DNA of 64,000 bases from Hymenopus coronatus (taxonomy: Eukaryota > Arthropoda > Insecta > Mantodea > Hymenopodidae): the NCBI GenBank assembly GCA_030762935.1, contig CM060898.1, positions 102,121,281-102,185,280 on the forward strand, in the 5' to 3' direction. The translations under genes were made by a program, and so were the position numbers. This document shows, piece after piece, positions 10,324 to 21,611 of the stretch (position 1 is its first letter; the number at the start of each line of letters is the position of its first letter). The notes below the pieces were generated by a model. It made no database searches, had not been told where the DNA came from, and was given only the letters and a program-made list of their open reading frames with translations.

Positions 10324-11060
10324 GTGGATTAGACTAGGAGCATGGAGGAGCACGAAAATTTCTGACGAGAATGGTACGAGAATCTGTCCCATTTGCGAGG
10401 AGGAAGAGTCGTGGACTCACATCTTGGCAAGATGTAGGGGTACGGGTACGGAGGAATGGCGGGAAAAATATTTGATACGATTTTTTACCACTGCGAATGT
10501 AGGGCTAGAAACATGTTGGACGCTACTGGCAGGCACGGAAAACATGGACGGGCTAGGTAAATTTATACTTAAGGCAAGACAGCTGAGATATGAGGCTGCC
10601 AATAGAGGAGGGGGGGGAATAAGATCAACTAAACAAAAGTGACTACAATGTTCTACATACATATATATTATGTCATACTTAGGTCACTGTTGTGCTAGGG
10701 TTGTATATATTATGTGTATATATGTCTTTTAAGTGTAATTATCTATTATAACAGGGTGCATTTATGAAGGTGTACTCTGTGCTGTAAATTTAAATTGCTA
10801 TATTTGAATATCTTTGTATCTTTATTTTCGGATTCACTCTTAATTTTTATTGTTGTTTAATATTGCTTTTGACTGTGTATTTCCTTTGTCTTTTTATTTA
10901 CCTGTTTACTCTTTTAATTCCTTGTTGTGGTTGTTGTTTTAATATTGCTTGTAATGTGTGTTACAAAAGCACGTACGGTCTGTGGACCCGTGCGACTGTT
11001 AAAATTCTGTGTATGATATTGCTATGTTAATAAATACACTTATTCATTCATTCATTCAAC
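10324..11060 (+). mobile_element. LINE (non-LTR retrotransposon) 3' end, copy A
   Basis: A 5'-truncated insert. The C-terminus of the reverse-transcriptase ORF has a CCHC knuckle (CPICEEEESWTHILARC, about 10383-10434) and GLETCWTLLAGTENM, ending IRSTKQK with a stop at 10640-10642. One frameshift lies near 10440. A ~400-bp 3' UTR follows, with GTACGGTCTGTGGACCCGTGCGAC, AATAAATACAC and a (TTCA)n tail at 11040-11059. The knuckle spacing (C-x2-C-x8-H-x4-C) is typical of APE-type LINEs of the Jockey/R1/CR1 kind; the clade cannot be decided. Confidence 0.85.
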
Positions 11061-11267
11061 TAGAGTTTTCAAAACACCCAGCGGCAAACAGAAACTAAGT
11101 CGTTACCAGATGACCCCGTATTTGTCGCGCGCGGATATCCATTCGCGCGTTAAAAGCGTTGTAGAAATCAAGGGTTATTTCAAGTTAAAAATAGTCTGAG
11201 AGGAACGGGTTTGAGCCTTCATTTATCCTTCTAAATGAGTGCGAATAACTCAGTCTCGGCTGATCAG

Positions 11268-11531
11268 CAAAGAGTCATTTTAGAGAAAACAAAACTTTCG
11301 AAAAATGTTCAATGAAAAGGGTAGGTGAAAGATTTTTGGCATCCTTGGAAAAATCTGAATTTAAACATAACGTTTGGTTATGTTTTATACTTTTCGTTTT
11401 TGAGTCACTCACAGTAACATTTTTCCAAAACTTTTTATTCGGCTCAGGGGACCTTAAAACGTGTATTTCCAGTGAAATGTCGGTATTGAAGTCAATGCCT
11501 TTCCTAGCTACTATTATGTGATAGAGGAAGT
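11268..11531 (+). repeat. Family A fragment, forward, GAGAAAGT-side end
   Basis: Starts in the GAGAAAACAAAACTTTCGAAAAATG block and continues through TTTTTCCAAAACTTTTTATTCGG and TCCAGTGAAATGTCGGTATTG to a decayed end GATAGAGGAAGT. The end palindrome has a deletion. Confidence 0.7.
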
Positions 11532-11534
11532 AAA

Positions 11535-11983
11535 AACATTGTTTTACTTATACCGCATGGTTGTACTAATAAAAGACAACGAATATTTAATGCACTGTTC
11601 AAAATGTGAAGGCATTGTCCCATCTGGCCTTCATAAGTTTTAGAGTAGGCCTAACTGCCCAGTATTTTACGTTTGTAGATACCCTTTGTGCCTTAAAATA
11701 GTTGCAGAACTTGAGTTAAAACCAGCCAATGGAGAGCTGGCGGATGCGACCTTTGCTTTATCCCTCAGTGAGCGTGGACCGCACACCGTCACAGTTATTA
11801 AGCAGGAAGGGGAAAAGGATAGTAGCTCAGCTAGTGCCTCACTTACCAGTTTTAAGTTGAAACAGCGCTGTTGAGATCAGCAACTCTTTTAACGCACGGA
11901 GGGGTATCTGCACATGTCAAATATGAGGTAATTGGCCCCGATTTCCTGATTTTGTACTGTGTAGCATGTGTAATTATTGTTAG

Positions 11984-12028
<45 letters not shown>

Positions 12029-12685
12029 ATCACCATCATCGTCGTCATCAATTTAGGAAACGCCACTGTATACACTGCGAAAAGTTTGATTTCGGTCACA
12101 GGATAAGGATTCTTCCCTTGTTGGAAAGTCTGATAAGGGTTGCACTGAAGGTCTTGGACCCAGTAAATTTGAGAAGTCATTTTACAAAAGAAGAGGCAAT
12201 ATGGTAAGCAACTTGTTGGTGGTTATTGCATTATTGACCACCAGCATAACCCTCTCTAGTCGTGGTCTCGCCCTTGCTTCCTATCAACATCGAGTAGGGA
12301 GTTCTTTGCCGTCCTGCTAGACACATATCAAAATGCCTGAAAACCTCCACATGTTTTGCGTATTTCAAAGAAAACTGATTTATTATCTACGGCCATTGAC
12401 CTGTCGTTAACAATAGATATGATCTTTTAAGCCTGCTTTTGTGTTGACTGTATTTTGGGTGGGGATAGGTTAATGAAATAAAAGGATTTTAGTTTACTTG
12501 AGGAATTCATGAAAATATTTTCAGTTACATTCTATTGTACAATTTTTCTGAAAACTGTTCAATCTAATTATTATTTAATAGTATGTTGCTAATATGAAGG
12601 TTGTATTTTCAATTGCAATGTAATTCCAATTAACACAAGTAACCTCTTAGTTCTCATTATAAATTTACATCTATCATCTTCTTCA
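11535..12685. other. Unassigned sequence with a triplet microsatellite
   Basis: No gene recognised. Open frames around 11686-12056 overlap the microsatellite and have no family features. A short inverted repeat (TTGGTGGTTATTGC / TTATTGACCACCAGC) lies near 12216-12245. Confidence 0.4.
11984..12026. repeat. (ATT)n microsatellite
   Basis: About 14 uninterrupted ATT units followed by an ATC/GTC-type degenerate run to 12050. Confidence 0.95.
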
Positions 12686-12689
12686 TAAT

Positions 12690-12983
12690 AGTTCAATGAA
12701 TTCTGGGAATTAAAATGCCTACAACTTTGTAAGTTACTATTGAGGTTGTCATCTCAAAATAAATTGAGATCATATTGTGATTTGCCAGCGAGCATGTGAG
12801 TCAGCTGAGAGATGCAATGCTATGCCGACATGTGGCCATGGTAGCTCAGAAGTAGAGCAATCGGCTAGAGTCCGGGAGATTTGTGATTCAAATCCCGGCT
12901 ATGGCATTGAATTTTTCTGTCTGACTCTACCTATCCAATTCCTAACCTGCACACTGTTTCTGTGAGAAAACAATTAAAATTAT
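12690..12983 (+). mobile_element. SINE type 1, plus-strand copy
   Basis: Leader (AATTCTGGGAATTAAAATGCC, TTGAGGTTGTCATCTC), tRNA-like segment 12835-12905 and tail TTTTTCTGTCTGACTCTACC...AAAACAATTAAAAT. In the tRNA-like segment, GCCATGG at the 5' side pairs with CTATGGC at the 3' side; the A box is AGCTCAGAAGTAGAGCA and the B box GATTCAAATCC. The relic anticodon loop reads CTAGAGT. Not a functional tRNA gene: the anticodon arm is mismatched. Confidence 0.8.
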
Positions 12984-12989
12984 TAGCAG

Positions 12990-13450
12990 AAATAGTGTTA
13001 TTACTGGGTAATGCATTAGGATCTTAATTAACAAGGTTGCAATGTGCCTTTTCGATGTGAACTCTTAAAGAAATATGCTGCTATTTCTAATGTAATTTAA
13101 TCTTTCAATCATTATCTGTGGATCACAAAACTATTTATATCATTAAACTTTAATCAGGCCAATGTGAGGTTAGAATTGGATCAGTACGTGATGGATGGAT
13201 TTGAGTACACAAAGACAAAGGTCTATCTATCCTCCTTAAATAATCAAATGTAGACAATAATTTGCTTTAAGAGTATTTGAAAACATGGTTAATTATTTAC
13301 ACTCTCCTAAATATTTTCTTCAAATACATTGATTCCATTTATAAATGAAAAAAAGAAGCAATTATGAAGTCTTTTAATAGCTGGTAGGCAAGTTAAACAT
13401 TGAAATCACGTCTATTTGCATGTGATAAGTGATAGAAAATAAACAAATGA
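12990..13450. other. AT-rich unassigned sequence
   Basis: No repeat block, coding frame or RNA structure recognised. Confidence 0.4.
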
Positions 13451-13452
13451 AT

Positions 13453-13760
13453 TTTTATTTGAGAAAAGTGTAAGTATTGGACATGTATACCAAAAACAAA
13501 GGAATAGCTCGATAATGTTCAACTCTACAAAAAATCTATGTGATATTTCAACGATATATGTGATTTCTGTATAATAAGATTTTGTCTATCACTTAAGATC
13601 TATCAGTAACGCAAAATTCATTCCTAGAAAACTCCATAAATGCATTTTATCTATGATCTAAATTTATTTAATTTACGCATTTTAAGCAAACTTATTAGTA
13701 ATTTTTTTAGAAAATTCTGGTAATTGTTCCCTGTAATGGATTAGTTTGGTGCCTATGTAG
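13453..13760 (+). repeat. Family A fragment, forward, highly diverged
   Basis: Recognised by TTGAGAAAAGTGTAAGTATT, ACAAAGGAATAGCTCGATAATG and TAATTTTTTTAGAAAATTCTGG in family order. Ends are not identifiable. Confidence 0.5.
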
Positions 13761-13849
13761 TAAAAGCGGGCGTCACTGCCTGTGCTTACTGCATTCCAGT
13801 GCCCCTAGCACACACAATATTTATGTTAAATATGCTTTTTTTTCTTTCT

Positions 13850-14130
13850 TTCGAGTTATATTTCCAAAATATCCCTTATTTTTGGTTTTAATGTTCAAAT
13901 GCTTATAGTTTTTTCAACTGAAAATTCGCTATATTTTTCCTCCTGGTCACATAAGTAGAACAGCATTTCAAATCCATTACATAACTGTCAGTTCTTAAAA
14001 TATTTTAATATACCTTAAGTCTACTGTGTTCCCTCATTTCCTGCAAGGATATATCAATAACATCAAGTGTTATTTCGATTAGCAGGAAGAATAAGTTTTT
14101 TTAAACAATTGTTTGTTGAAAACTAGGTAC
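13850..14130 (-). repeat. Family A fragment, reverse, diverged
   Basis: Contains GAGTTATATTTCCAAAATATCCC, TCCTGGTCACATAAGTAGAACAGC, CTTAAAATATTTTAATATACC and TTTCGATTAGCAGGAAGAATAAG. The CATCAGA end is missing. Confidence 0.5.
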
Positions 14131-14134
14131 AGAA

Positions 14135-14735
14135 AGTTATATTTCTGCTTTAATTCCCGAAAATAAATGTTTAATTTCTTACCTCTTCGATAGATGATAA
14201 TTAAATAAATGAAAGTAAAGAAAAAGAGAAGTGTATTTGTTAGGCCTTCTCTGTGTAATAGGTTAGTTTGAAATAAAACCGGACACTTCACTCGCCGGAC
14301 GTTTACATGGTCATAAACTTTGGCGAGAGCTGTTTCCAACATAGGAAACCTCTTGTTTGTTTATATGAAGAAAAAAAAATAGGAGTGAGTTATGTAGAGA
14401 AGGAAGGAGCCCTTTTATAATTTAAAATGTTGTCTTACCGCAGAGATGCCTCGCGGGAAATTAGAGAGCATGATTGCCATAAAGTTTAGGTCCCTAGGTC
14501 CGAGCAGATGATATACCGCCATCCATTGTATTTATTAGACCCTTGCTTCTAGTCAAGCTTTTTGACACTCAACCATTCTTCGATACGTGAAACTGCCCTT
14601 CTGGCACGCTGTGTAAATGTTCTGTTAAACTTTAGCTAATAAGACAATGAAAACTTTAATTCTCATTGTAACTTTGCGCCAATAGAATGATGTTCACGAC
14701 AAGATAATAATTAAAATACAATATATTACAAAAAA
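14135..14735. other. Unassigned sequence
   Basis: No recognisable gene. An 87-codon minus-strand open frame (14079-14342) overlaps repeat sequence and has no motif. Confidence 0.4.
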
Positions 14736-15383
14736 TCCTATATGTTCCATCCAAATGACTATTTCTAGCTAACAAACTTTCCTTACTAAAGATCATTATT
14801 TTATCTACATCAGCTAATCAAGATAAACATCAGCAGAAATGGTCTTATTACTTGCTTCCTTGTAAGTGGAAGCAAAACAAGGGAATACACTAGGCTAAAG
14901 CAAATGTAAAAGCTTTTGAAAGTTATCGCTATGCCAAACACTTGAAACTCGGTTCTCTTCTTCATTCCCGGGAGTAAAACAAAAGAGATGAAACCAATTC
15001 CCATTTGAGAAAAGTTTAAAACTAAAGCCATAACGAGGGATATCTCGGAAACGGTTAACTCTACAAAAAATGTATGACATAAATACTGTGTTTTAACGAC
15101 ATTACATTTTTTTGTTTTAAGTTTTTGTCTATTTATTACGGTTTACGAGTTATGCAAAGGTCATTCAGAATGAAGAATTTTTCGGAGTCTATTCGCATAA
15201 AATTCAAGACATATTTTGTTTGTCATTAAAATATCTTAAAAATATGGTATTTTAATCAAAATTGTTAGTCATTTTTGAGAAAATGGAAATTTTCTTGAAA
15301 ATCTTCGTGTCGCATGCTTGCAAGATATTGAACTTAAATACCAAGTTTACTATTCACCCGACTTTTCGTTTTTGAGCTATGCT

Positions 15384-15384
<1 letters not shown>
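14736..15384 (+). repeat. Family A, forward, left arm of a fused inverted pair
   Basis: Starts TCCTATATGTTCC in an A run, retains all blocks up to TTTTTGAGCTATGCTGCGCACAC, then dissolves into the (CA)n tract. The GAGAAAGT end is absent because an oppositely oriented copy takes over after the microsatellite. Confidence 0.75.

Positions 15385-15425
<41 letters not shown>
15385..15425. repeat. (CA)n microsatellite
   Basis: About 20 CA units at the position where Family A normally carries a short CACACA stretch; it appears to have expanded from that internal sequence. Confidence 0.9.
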
Positions 15426-15428
<3 letters not shown>

Positions 15429-15430
15429 AG

Positions 15431-16090
15431 TATTTAAGTTTGGTATCTTCCAAGGATGCGACACGAAGATTTTAAAGAAAATGCCCCCCCCCCCCAACCA
15501 CAACTCCCTTTACATTGAACATTTATTGAAAAGTTTGATTAAAGTTACATATGATTAAGATATTTTTATGACAAACGAAATGTATATCTTGTATTTTCTA
15601 GGAGTAGACTTTGAAAACCTCTTCATTCTGGATGACTTTTCTATAACTAGCAAATGTAACAGATATACAAAAGCTTACTACACAAAAAATGTATATCTCA
15701 TTTAAACACACAATTTATGTTATATACATTTTTTTTTGTAGAATTACCCATTTTAGAGATATTCTGAATTATTAGTTTAAATTTTAGCCACATAAACTTT
15801 TCTGAAACAGTAAGCCATCTTTCGTCTTATTTCTCATTTGTTTACTCCTGGCTAGCAAAGAGATTGGAATTTTAATTGTTTCATATAGTGACCAGTTTTT
15901 ATAATACGAGACTATCACTTTGGCCTATGCATTTTCTTATTTCTCTTCTACTTACAAGGGGCTAGTAATTAGACTAATTCTGCTTATGTTTATTTTAATT
16001 AGCATGATGTAGATAACAGATTAATGCCTTGAATTAAATATTTGTTTACAGAACAACTAGAGTTCATTATGAGAATGAAACATATTAGAT
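15431..16090 (-). repeat. Family A, reverse, right arm of a fused inverted pair
   Basis: Begins at TATTTAAGTTTGGTATCTTCC, inside the element, so the hairpin end is missing. It continues to GAATGAAACATATTAGA. Contains a C-run at 15485-15497. Confidence 0.75.
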
Positions 16091-16095
16091 TTTTA

Positions 16096-16245
16096 CTTGT
16101 TCACTTCTACTTACAAGGGACCAAGTAATAGGTCAATTTATTCTAATGTTAATCTCGATTAGCATAAAGTAGATAGAAGGATAAGCTTTTTAACAATAAT
16201 TTGTTACAGAGATGTAAAGAAATTCATTCGATTGTAACACATCAA
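16096..16245 (-). repeat. Family A fragment, reverse, terminal 150 bp
   Basis: CTTCTACTTACAAGGGACCAAGTAATAGG through GTAAAGAAATTCATTCG...AACACATCA. Directly downstream of another reverse end, so the ends are tandemly duplicated. Confidence 0.7.
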
Positions 16246-16284
16246 TTTTTTTCTCTGACACTTGATTCATGTTACATGAATTTT

Positions 16285-16905
16285 ACTTTATCTACTAAGT
16301 ATTCTGTACGTAAATAGTAAGTAGAGAATGTATTCTGCACTGCCCAAAAATGTTATAGTGAGATTTCTTTGGAAATACATGTTTAGAGGGCCCAGAATTC
16401 AAAACAAATAATTTTTAGAAAAAGGTCTATGTGTGTCGGTGTTTGTGGACTAACATCCGAAAAGTACAGTATTTAGCAAGTTTTGTACTTAGTTTCATTA
16501 CTTTCCAGGGATGCGAAACGGAAGATTTTCATAAAAATCTTGTTTAAACCTAAATACTCTTATATGACAGATTTTCCGAAATGTTTGATCTAACGATTTT
16601 GAAGAAAATACTTTATGTTTAAGATATTTTATGAAAAATGAAATGTATATCTTGAATTTTCTGAAAATAGGCTCTGAAGATCTCTTCCTTCTTGACTAAT
16701 TTTGTATAACTAATACTAATTTATGTCATATACGTTTTTTGGTAGAATGAACAGTTTCCGAGATATCCCTTGTTATTTGTTTGAATTTCGCATTCGTTTT
16801 ATATGTTTTGCTTTACTCCTGATTTTATAAAGAGAACGCATTTCAATTGCATCGCATACGTCAAGCTGTTAAAAGATTTGACTATCGCTTGCTTTAGCCT
16901 AGTGT
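16285..16905 (-). repeat. Family A, reverse, truncated
   Basis: Begins ACTTTATCTACTAAG with the end palindrome and continues to GCTTTAGCCTAGTG. The last ~130 bp with the CATCAGA end are missing. Confidence 0.75.
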
Positions 16906-17139
16906 ATTACAAACACTGAGAGCCAAAATGTTCTTTGTTTAGTAAGTTATGGTAAAACCATATGTGTGGCTAAGGGGATAAGCAACTTGTACATTTTATT
17001 GCATTTTGGGCATTTTATAATGAAGTTTCAAAATAAATGTTTGGGGATATATTATTTAAGGATCAGAGAATAAAATAAAATAAAACATTTTGCCTTATTT
17101 AATTGACATCTCCCCTGAAGATTAATGCATCTGTAAAAA
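16906..17139. other. Unassigned AT-rich sequence
   Basis: No features recognised. Confidence 0.4.
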
Positions 17140-17735
17140 TCTGATGTTTTACACTAACATGACTTTTTTAACTATCCTACAAACTTCTTACAACATATTA
17201 ATCTTCTTTCTATATTATAATAATCGAGGTAAGCATTATAAGGCTGATCTTATTACTTATTTCCTTAGAGCTAGATGGGAACTCAAGGAATGCACTATGC
17301 TATACCGACACTCAAATGTTTTAAAAGCTGTTGTTATGTGAAAGTGATTGAAGTCCACCTTTTTGCTTGGCCAGAAACAAAATAAAAGAAACACGGGGAC
17401 TTCTTGTCTGAGAAAAGTAAAAATATTTTAAAAGTGAAACGTATAACAAGGAATATCTCGGAAACGGTTAAAGGACATACATTATTATTTTTTTTTTTTT
17501 TTTTTACAATATCTACATTTTTCTTTAGTAAGTTTTTCTGTGTCTCTTGCAGTATTGCAAAATGCATCCAATATGAAGAGCACTTTAGAGACCCGTCCTA
17601 GAAAGATATAAATTTTATCTATATTTTAAATATGTGTAATATTAGGTATTTTAATCAAAATCGTTAGAGCAATTTTTTTAAAAAATTAGAATTTTCGAAA
17701 ATGTTTTCAGATGAAGGGTAGTTTGTGGTGGGCAT
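17140..17735 (+). repeat. Family A, forward, truncated
   Basis: Starts TCTGATGTTTTACACTAACATGAC after AAAAA and proceeds to the GGGTAGTTTGTGGTGGG block, where it stops. A T-run lies at 17490-17506. Confidence 0.75.
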
Positions 17736-17819
17736 TGAGATAATGAGTCAAACTTTAACAATGGCAAGGTAGGTATTTCGAGTCCCCTTAAAAAGCGTAT
17801 TCTTTTACCTACTTTACCT

Positions 17820-18529
17820 GAAATAAATTAAACATTGGAAGATATGCTTTTGTTCCATATTTCCTTTTAGGTACAATTTGAATCACAAAACATATAAGGC
17901 TACAGCAATAGCCAAATGTTTATAAAGCTAGTCACTATGTGGTGCTTTTGAATTGTCGTTTTCTTTGGTTAGCCAGGAGAAAAAAAATGAATAACTGCTT
18001 CTATTTGAGAAAAGAAATTATTGTAAATTGAAACCATTAACAGGTAATATCTCCAAAAATATTTACTCTACAAAAAATTGCATTTGGCACAAATTGTGTT
18101 TTTTGTCTAGATCTATGTTTATTATGTAATATTTTGTCCATCTCTTATAAGTAGTTTAAGTTTATGCAAAAGTCATCTAGAAAGAAGAGGGCATCAGTGC
18201 CTGTTCCCAGAAAATTAATTTCTGATAAAAATATCTTAATAATATGACTATTTAATTAAAATCGTTAAATATTTTTTTTAAAATGTGAATATTTTCGAAA
18301 ACTATGAATGTAAAGAGTAATTTTTAATTGGGACATTATTTTTTGGACACATCATGTCGCATCCTTGAAATATGCTGAACCTAAATACCAACACACTTTT
18401 CTTCTTGTGTAATGTTGTTCACACTAGGACCTTACAACAAATTTTCGGCGAAATCTCGACATCAAAATTATTCGTGAAGTACAATATCTTCTCTACCATA
18501 CACATATCATATGACAGAATAAGTAAAAC
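17820..18529 (+). repeat. Family A, forward, diverged
   Basis: Contains ATTTCCTTTTAGGTAC, TTAGCCAGGAGAAAAAAAATG, TTGAGAAAAG, TTTTGTCCATCTCTTA, CATCATGTCGCATCCTTG and an ACACATATCATATGACAGAATAAGT end. One of the oldest-looking copies. Confidence 0.6.
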
Positions 18530-18622
18530 TATGGTATTATAGATATTATTTCAATATTTCTTTATTATAAAACTTGAATTATTTTGTGCACGTGACAGGT
18601 ATTTAAATACCTTTTTAAAAGT

Positions 18623-19377
18623 AAAATGTCCTTCATTCACATGACTTTCTTTACATTATTGTTAAAAAGCTTATTCTTCTATCTAGTTCATGTTATTAGA
18701 GATAAACATTAGCAGAAATTGTCTTATTACTTGCTTTCTTGTAAGTAGAAAGGAAATAAGTCTAAAGCGATAGTCAAATATTTCAAAAACTGTTGCCATG
18801 TGGTTTAAATTCCTTTGTTTGTATGGCTAAGACTTTACAAATTATATAACAATAGTTTAAGTACTTTACAACGGAAAATTAATAAAAAGAATAACTGGAA
18901 AACGGCCAATTCTACGAAATAAAAAGGGTGTATTAAATAAATTAAGCTGTTTTAAGGAGATTTACATGTTTGTGCGGTAAATTATTGTCTATCCTTTACG
19001 GTTTACCAGATGTGCAAAATTTAGAAACATTGATCCCAAATGAAGTGGTGTTCAGAGAAATTTTTAAAGAAAATTCAAAATATGCATTTTATCTGACATG
19101 TAAATATCATTAATACTTTAATCAATATCGTTGCAACCATTTCTGAGGAAAACAAAGCTTTCAAAAATGTTTCCGTGTAAAGTCTAGTTTGCACTGGGGG
19201 ATTTTCTTGAAAATTTTCGTGTCGTATCTCTGGAAAATACTAAACTTAACTGACCTTTTTCCATAATATTTTTTATATTTAGAGTCCTCAATATATACAT
19301 TTCTGGGCACGAATTTTTGGGTGTAACACTATAGCTTCTCTGTACACTATGTGGTACTTAGTGCATGTAAAGAAAGT
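18623..19377 (+). mobile_element. Family A, nearly full-length forward copy
   Basis: From the decayed start ATGTCCTTCATTCACATGACTTTC to GTGCATGTAAAGAAAGT, followed by AAAAA. Interior has the usual block order, with a deletion of the CACACA region. Confidence 0.75.
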
Positions 19378-19459
19378 AAAAATGTATGCTAAACCAATTA
19401 AAAGATCGATTTTCACCAAAATGAATTGCATGTGTACATTTGGCTAACATAATAAAAGG

Positions 19460-19650
19460 ATAATTCAAAATCTTCTCGGGCTTCTAACCAGGTAAAAACT
19501 TGGCTTGACACCAACGTTTCGAAGAAGTGCATGTTCCTCGTCTTCAGGGTGAACTTCGAAACGTTGGTATCAAGCCAAGTTTTTACCTGGTTAGTAGCCC
19601 GAGAAGATTTTGAATTAATACGTCGCCAGGAAAGCTTCAGTTCTTATTTT
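19460..19650. mobile_element. Fold-back retroposon with hammerhead-like core, copy 1
   Basis: A 191-bp insert flanked by the 11-bp direct repeat ATAATAAAAGG (19449-19459, 19651-19661). Arms of about 60 bp (AATTCAAAATCTTCTCGGGC... and its complement) enclose a ~30-bp spacer. On the minus strand the spacer and inner arm read CTGAAGA (19547-19541), a 7-bp stem CGAGGAA/TTCTTCG, GAAAC, then GTC (19509-19507). This is the order of a hammerhead ribozyme core (CUGANGA, stem II, GAAA, NUH). Such motifs are known from Penelope-like elements. A matching stem I is not evident. Confidence 0.7.
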
Positions 19651-19737
19651 ATAATAAAAGGTTTATTTTTGCAAGAAATGAAAAAATATCAAATTTCAAC
19701 CATTTTAGCTTAAAATCGGTCTTAAGCAACCTTTAGG

Positions 19738-20044
19738 TAATTTTAATTGTTTTCTTACAGAAACCGTAGGTACCACAGGAGTTGGATAGGTAGCGTCAGA
19801 CTGAAAAGTCAATACCATAACCGGAATTTGAATCACGGATCTCCCGGTCTCTAGCCGGTTACTCTACCACAGAGCTACCATGGCAACATGCTATTATAAC
19901 ATTCAATTTCTCAACTAATTCGCATGTTTCTCGGCAAACCACAAAGTGATCTCAAGCTATTTTGAGGTGACAACTCCAATGGCGACTTACAATGTTGTAA
20001 GCACTTTAAGTCCCAGAATTCATAGTACAGCCAACTATTATGGA
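19738..20044 (-). mobile_element. SINE type 1, full copy
   Basis: On the minus strand: leader CCATAATAGTTGGCTGTAC, ...TTGGAGTTGTCACCTC, tRNA-like segment 19814-19884 (A box AGCTCTGTGGTAGAGTA, B box GATTCAAATTCC), then tail TTGACTTTTCAGTCTGACGC... ending AACAATTAAAATT. Confidence 0.8.
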
Positions 20045-20052
20045 CAATTGTG

Positions 20053-20172
20053 ATAATTTTAATTGTTTTCTCGCAGAAACTGGACAGCAGACTGAAAAAG
20101 TCAATGCCATAGCCGGGATTTAAACACGGATCACCCGGACACTAACCGGTTACTCTATCACTGAGATACTTT
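20053..20172 (-). mobile_element. SINE type 1, truncated second unit
   Basis: Repeats the tail (TTTTAATTGTTTTCTCGCAG) and the tRNA-like 3' half (GCCATAGCCGGGATTTAAAC) within 10 bp of the full copy, as at 5179-5277. Ends inside the A-box side near 20172. Confidence 0.7.
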
Positions 20173-20174
20173 AC

Positions 20175-20866
20175 GGTTCTCTGCATCGGGAATAACGGAA
20201 GTAGCATAAGAAATATAGGCAATTTCTGAATATTAAATCAAGAAACATATAGTCGTTGCTCATGGAGTAATAAACTTTTCAGTTTGTTCTAATTTGACGA
20301 AAGAACAATGAGAAGGCCACCTTGTGTATGTTAAAGAAACAAATAAATCTCTTGGGATGAGAACGTGCATAAACGAGAGGAGATAAGAATGCTACCGTGG
20401 AGGACACGTGTTCTCTACCGTATAGGCATATTTCTGCTTAAGAAAAACAAAAGCTCATTGTGGAATTCCTCACAATTCATCAAGCCACCCCGTATTTTGG
20501 AATGCCATTACGTCTTCAGCAGATCTTGATTACAGTATCATGCACCAGCTTGAAGTAGGGGGTGTCTGCTGGAATGTTAGATGTCGCAGGGCACGCTGAG
20601 ATATGAATAAGAAAGTTTTCTTGGCTGACTTTATCTGAAAGTCTGTCATCTCTGCCTTATCCTGGGAATGGGAAATGTTAATGCACTTGGTAGCAGTGCT
20701 GACTACGCATGCTCGTAAATATTATGTGAAGAAATCCAAGTAAGCCTAGGAATGGGACAAAAAGATTTCTAGTGCTCTTAAGGATTATGAACATTCAACA
20801 AAAATGCTGCAAACGGTGACATATTTCAAATTTCACAAGACTTTTGGCCTCTATATTACAATGCAG
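20175..20866. other. Unassigned, apparently single-copy stretch
   Basis: No repeat block seen elsewhere in the window, and no open frame over 60 codons. Confidence 0.4.
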
Positions 20867-20867
20867 T

Positions 20868-21611
20868 TGTACCGTACTTACACATGATTTTCTCTACAGC
20901 TCCACAGCAAATCATTGTTAAAAAGCTTATTATTCTATTTACTTAATACTAATCGAGAAACAAATTAGCATAAAGGGTCTTATTACTTGCTTCCTGTTAA
21001 GTAGAATGGAAATAAAGGAGCACACTAGGCTAAATAGATAGTCAAATTGTGATTGAAAAACCTCTGTTTGTATGGACAGGAGTTGACAAATTCCTATATG
21101 AGAAAGGTAAAGTTTTTCATAGCTAAAACCGAAAACAAGGAATATCTCAAAAACGATCAACTACGCAAAAAAAATGTATATAACATAAATTCTGTGTTTG
21201 TCTTCAGAGGCTTTTCCCAGAAAATTGAAGATATACATTTCATTTTCATGTAAATATCTTTAATGTACGATGTTTTAATCAAAATCGTTAGAGCCACTTT
21301 TGAGAAAATCAAAATTTTCCTAAAATTGTTCCATGTTAAGGGTAGTTGCGTATGGAGAATTTTATTGAAAATCTTCGTGTCATATTCATGGAAGATACTG
21401 AACATAAATACCAAGTTTGGTATTTAACGGACTTTTCGCTTTTGAGGTATGCTGTCCACAGACACACACAGAAGGGCCTCTTTCCAAAACTGTCTTTTCG
21501 GGTTCAGGGGGATCCAAAACATGTATTTCCGGTGAAATCTCGACATCGAATTTTAGGGTGCATTACAATAGCTTCCCTATACACCATGTACATAGTACGT
21601 GTAGAGAAAGT
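20868..21611 (+). mobile_element. Family A, nearly full-length forward copy
   Basis: Begins in the degenerate start region (CTTACACATGATTTTCTCTAC) and ends CGTGTAGAGAAAGT followed by AAAAATGG. It has a deletion of ~100 bp before GTCTTCAGAGGC. Confidence 0.8.

Noticed and set aside
10324..10642. Intact LINE ORF
   Set aside because: A frameshift near 10440 separates the knuckle from the C-terminus, and the copy lacks the reverse-transcriptase domain.
11686..12180. Overlapping open frames around the (ATT)n tract
   Set aside because: Length comes from the stop-free microsatellite; no similarity to known proteins seen.
12835..12905. Functional tRNA gene
   Set aside because: Acceptor and T arms are tRNA-like, but the anticodon arm is mismatched, and the same segment recurs inside SINE type 1 with the same flanks.
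15361..15430. CRISPR-like or regulatory CA repeat
   Set aside because: Simple (CA)n expansion without spacers, in a eukaryotic repeat.
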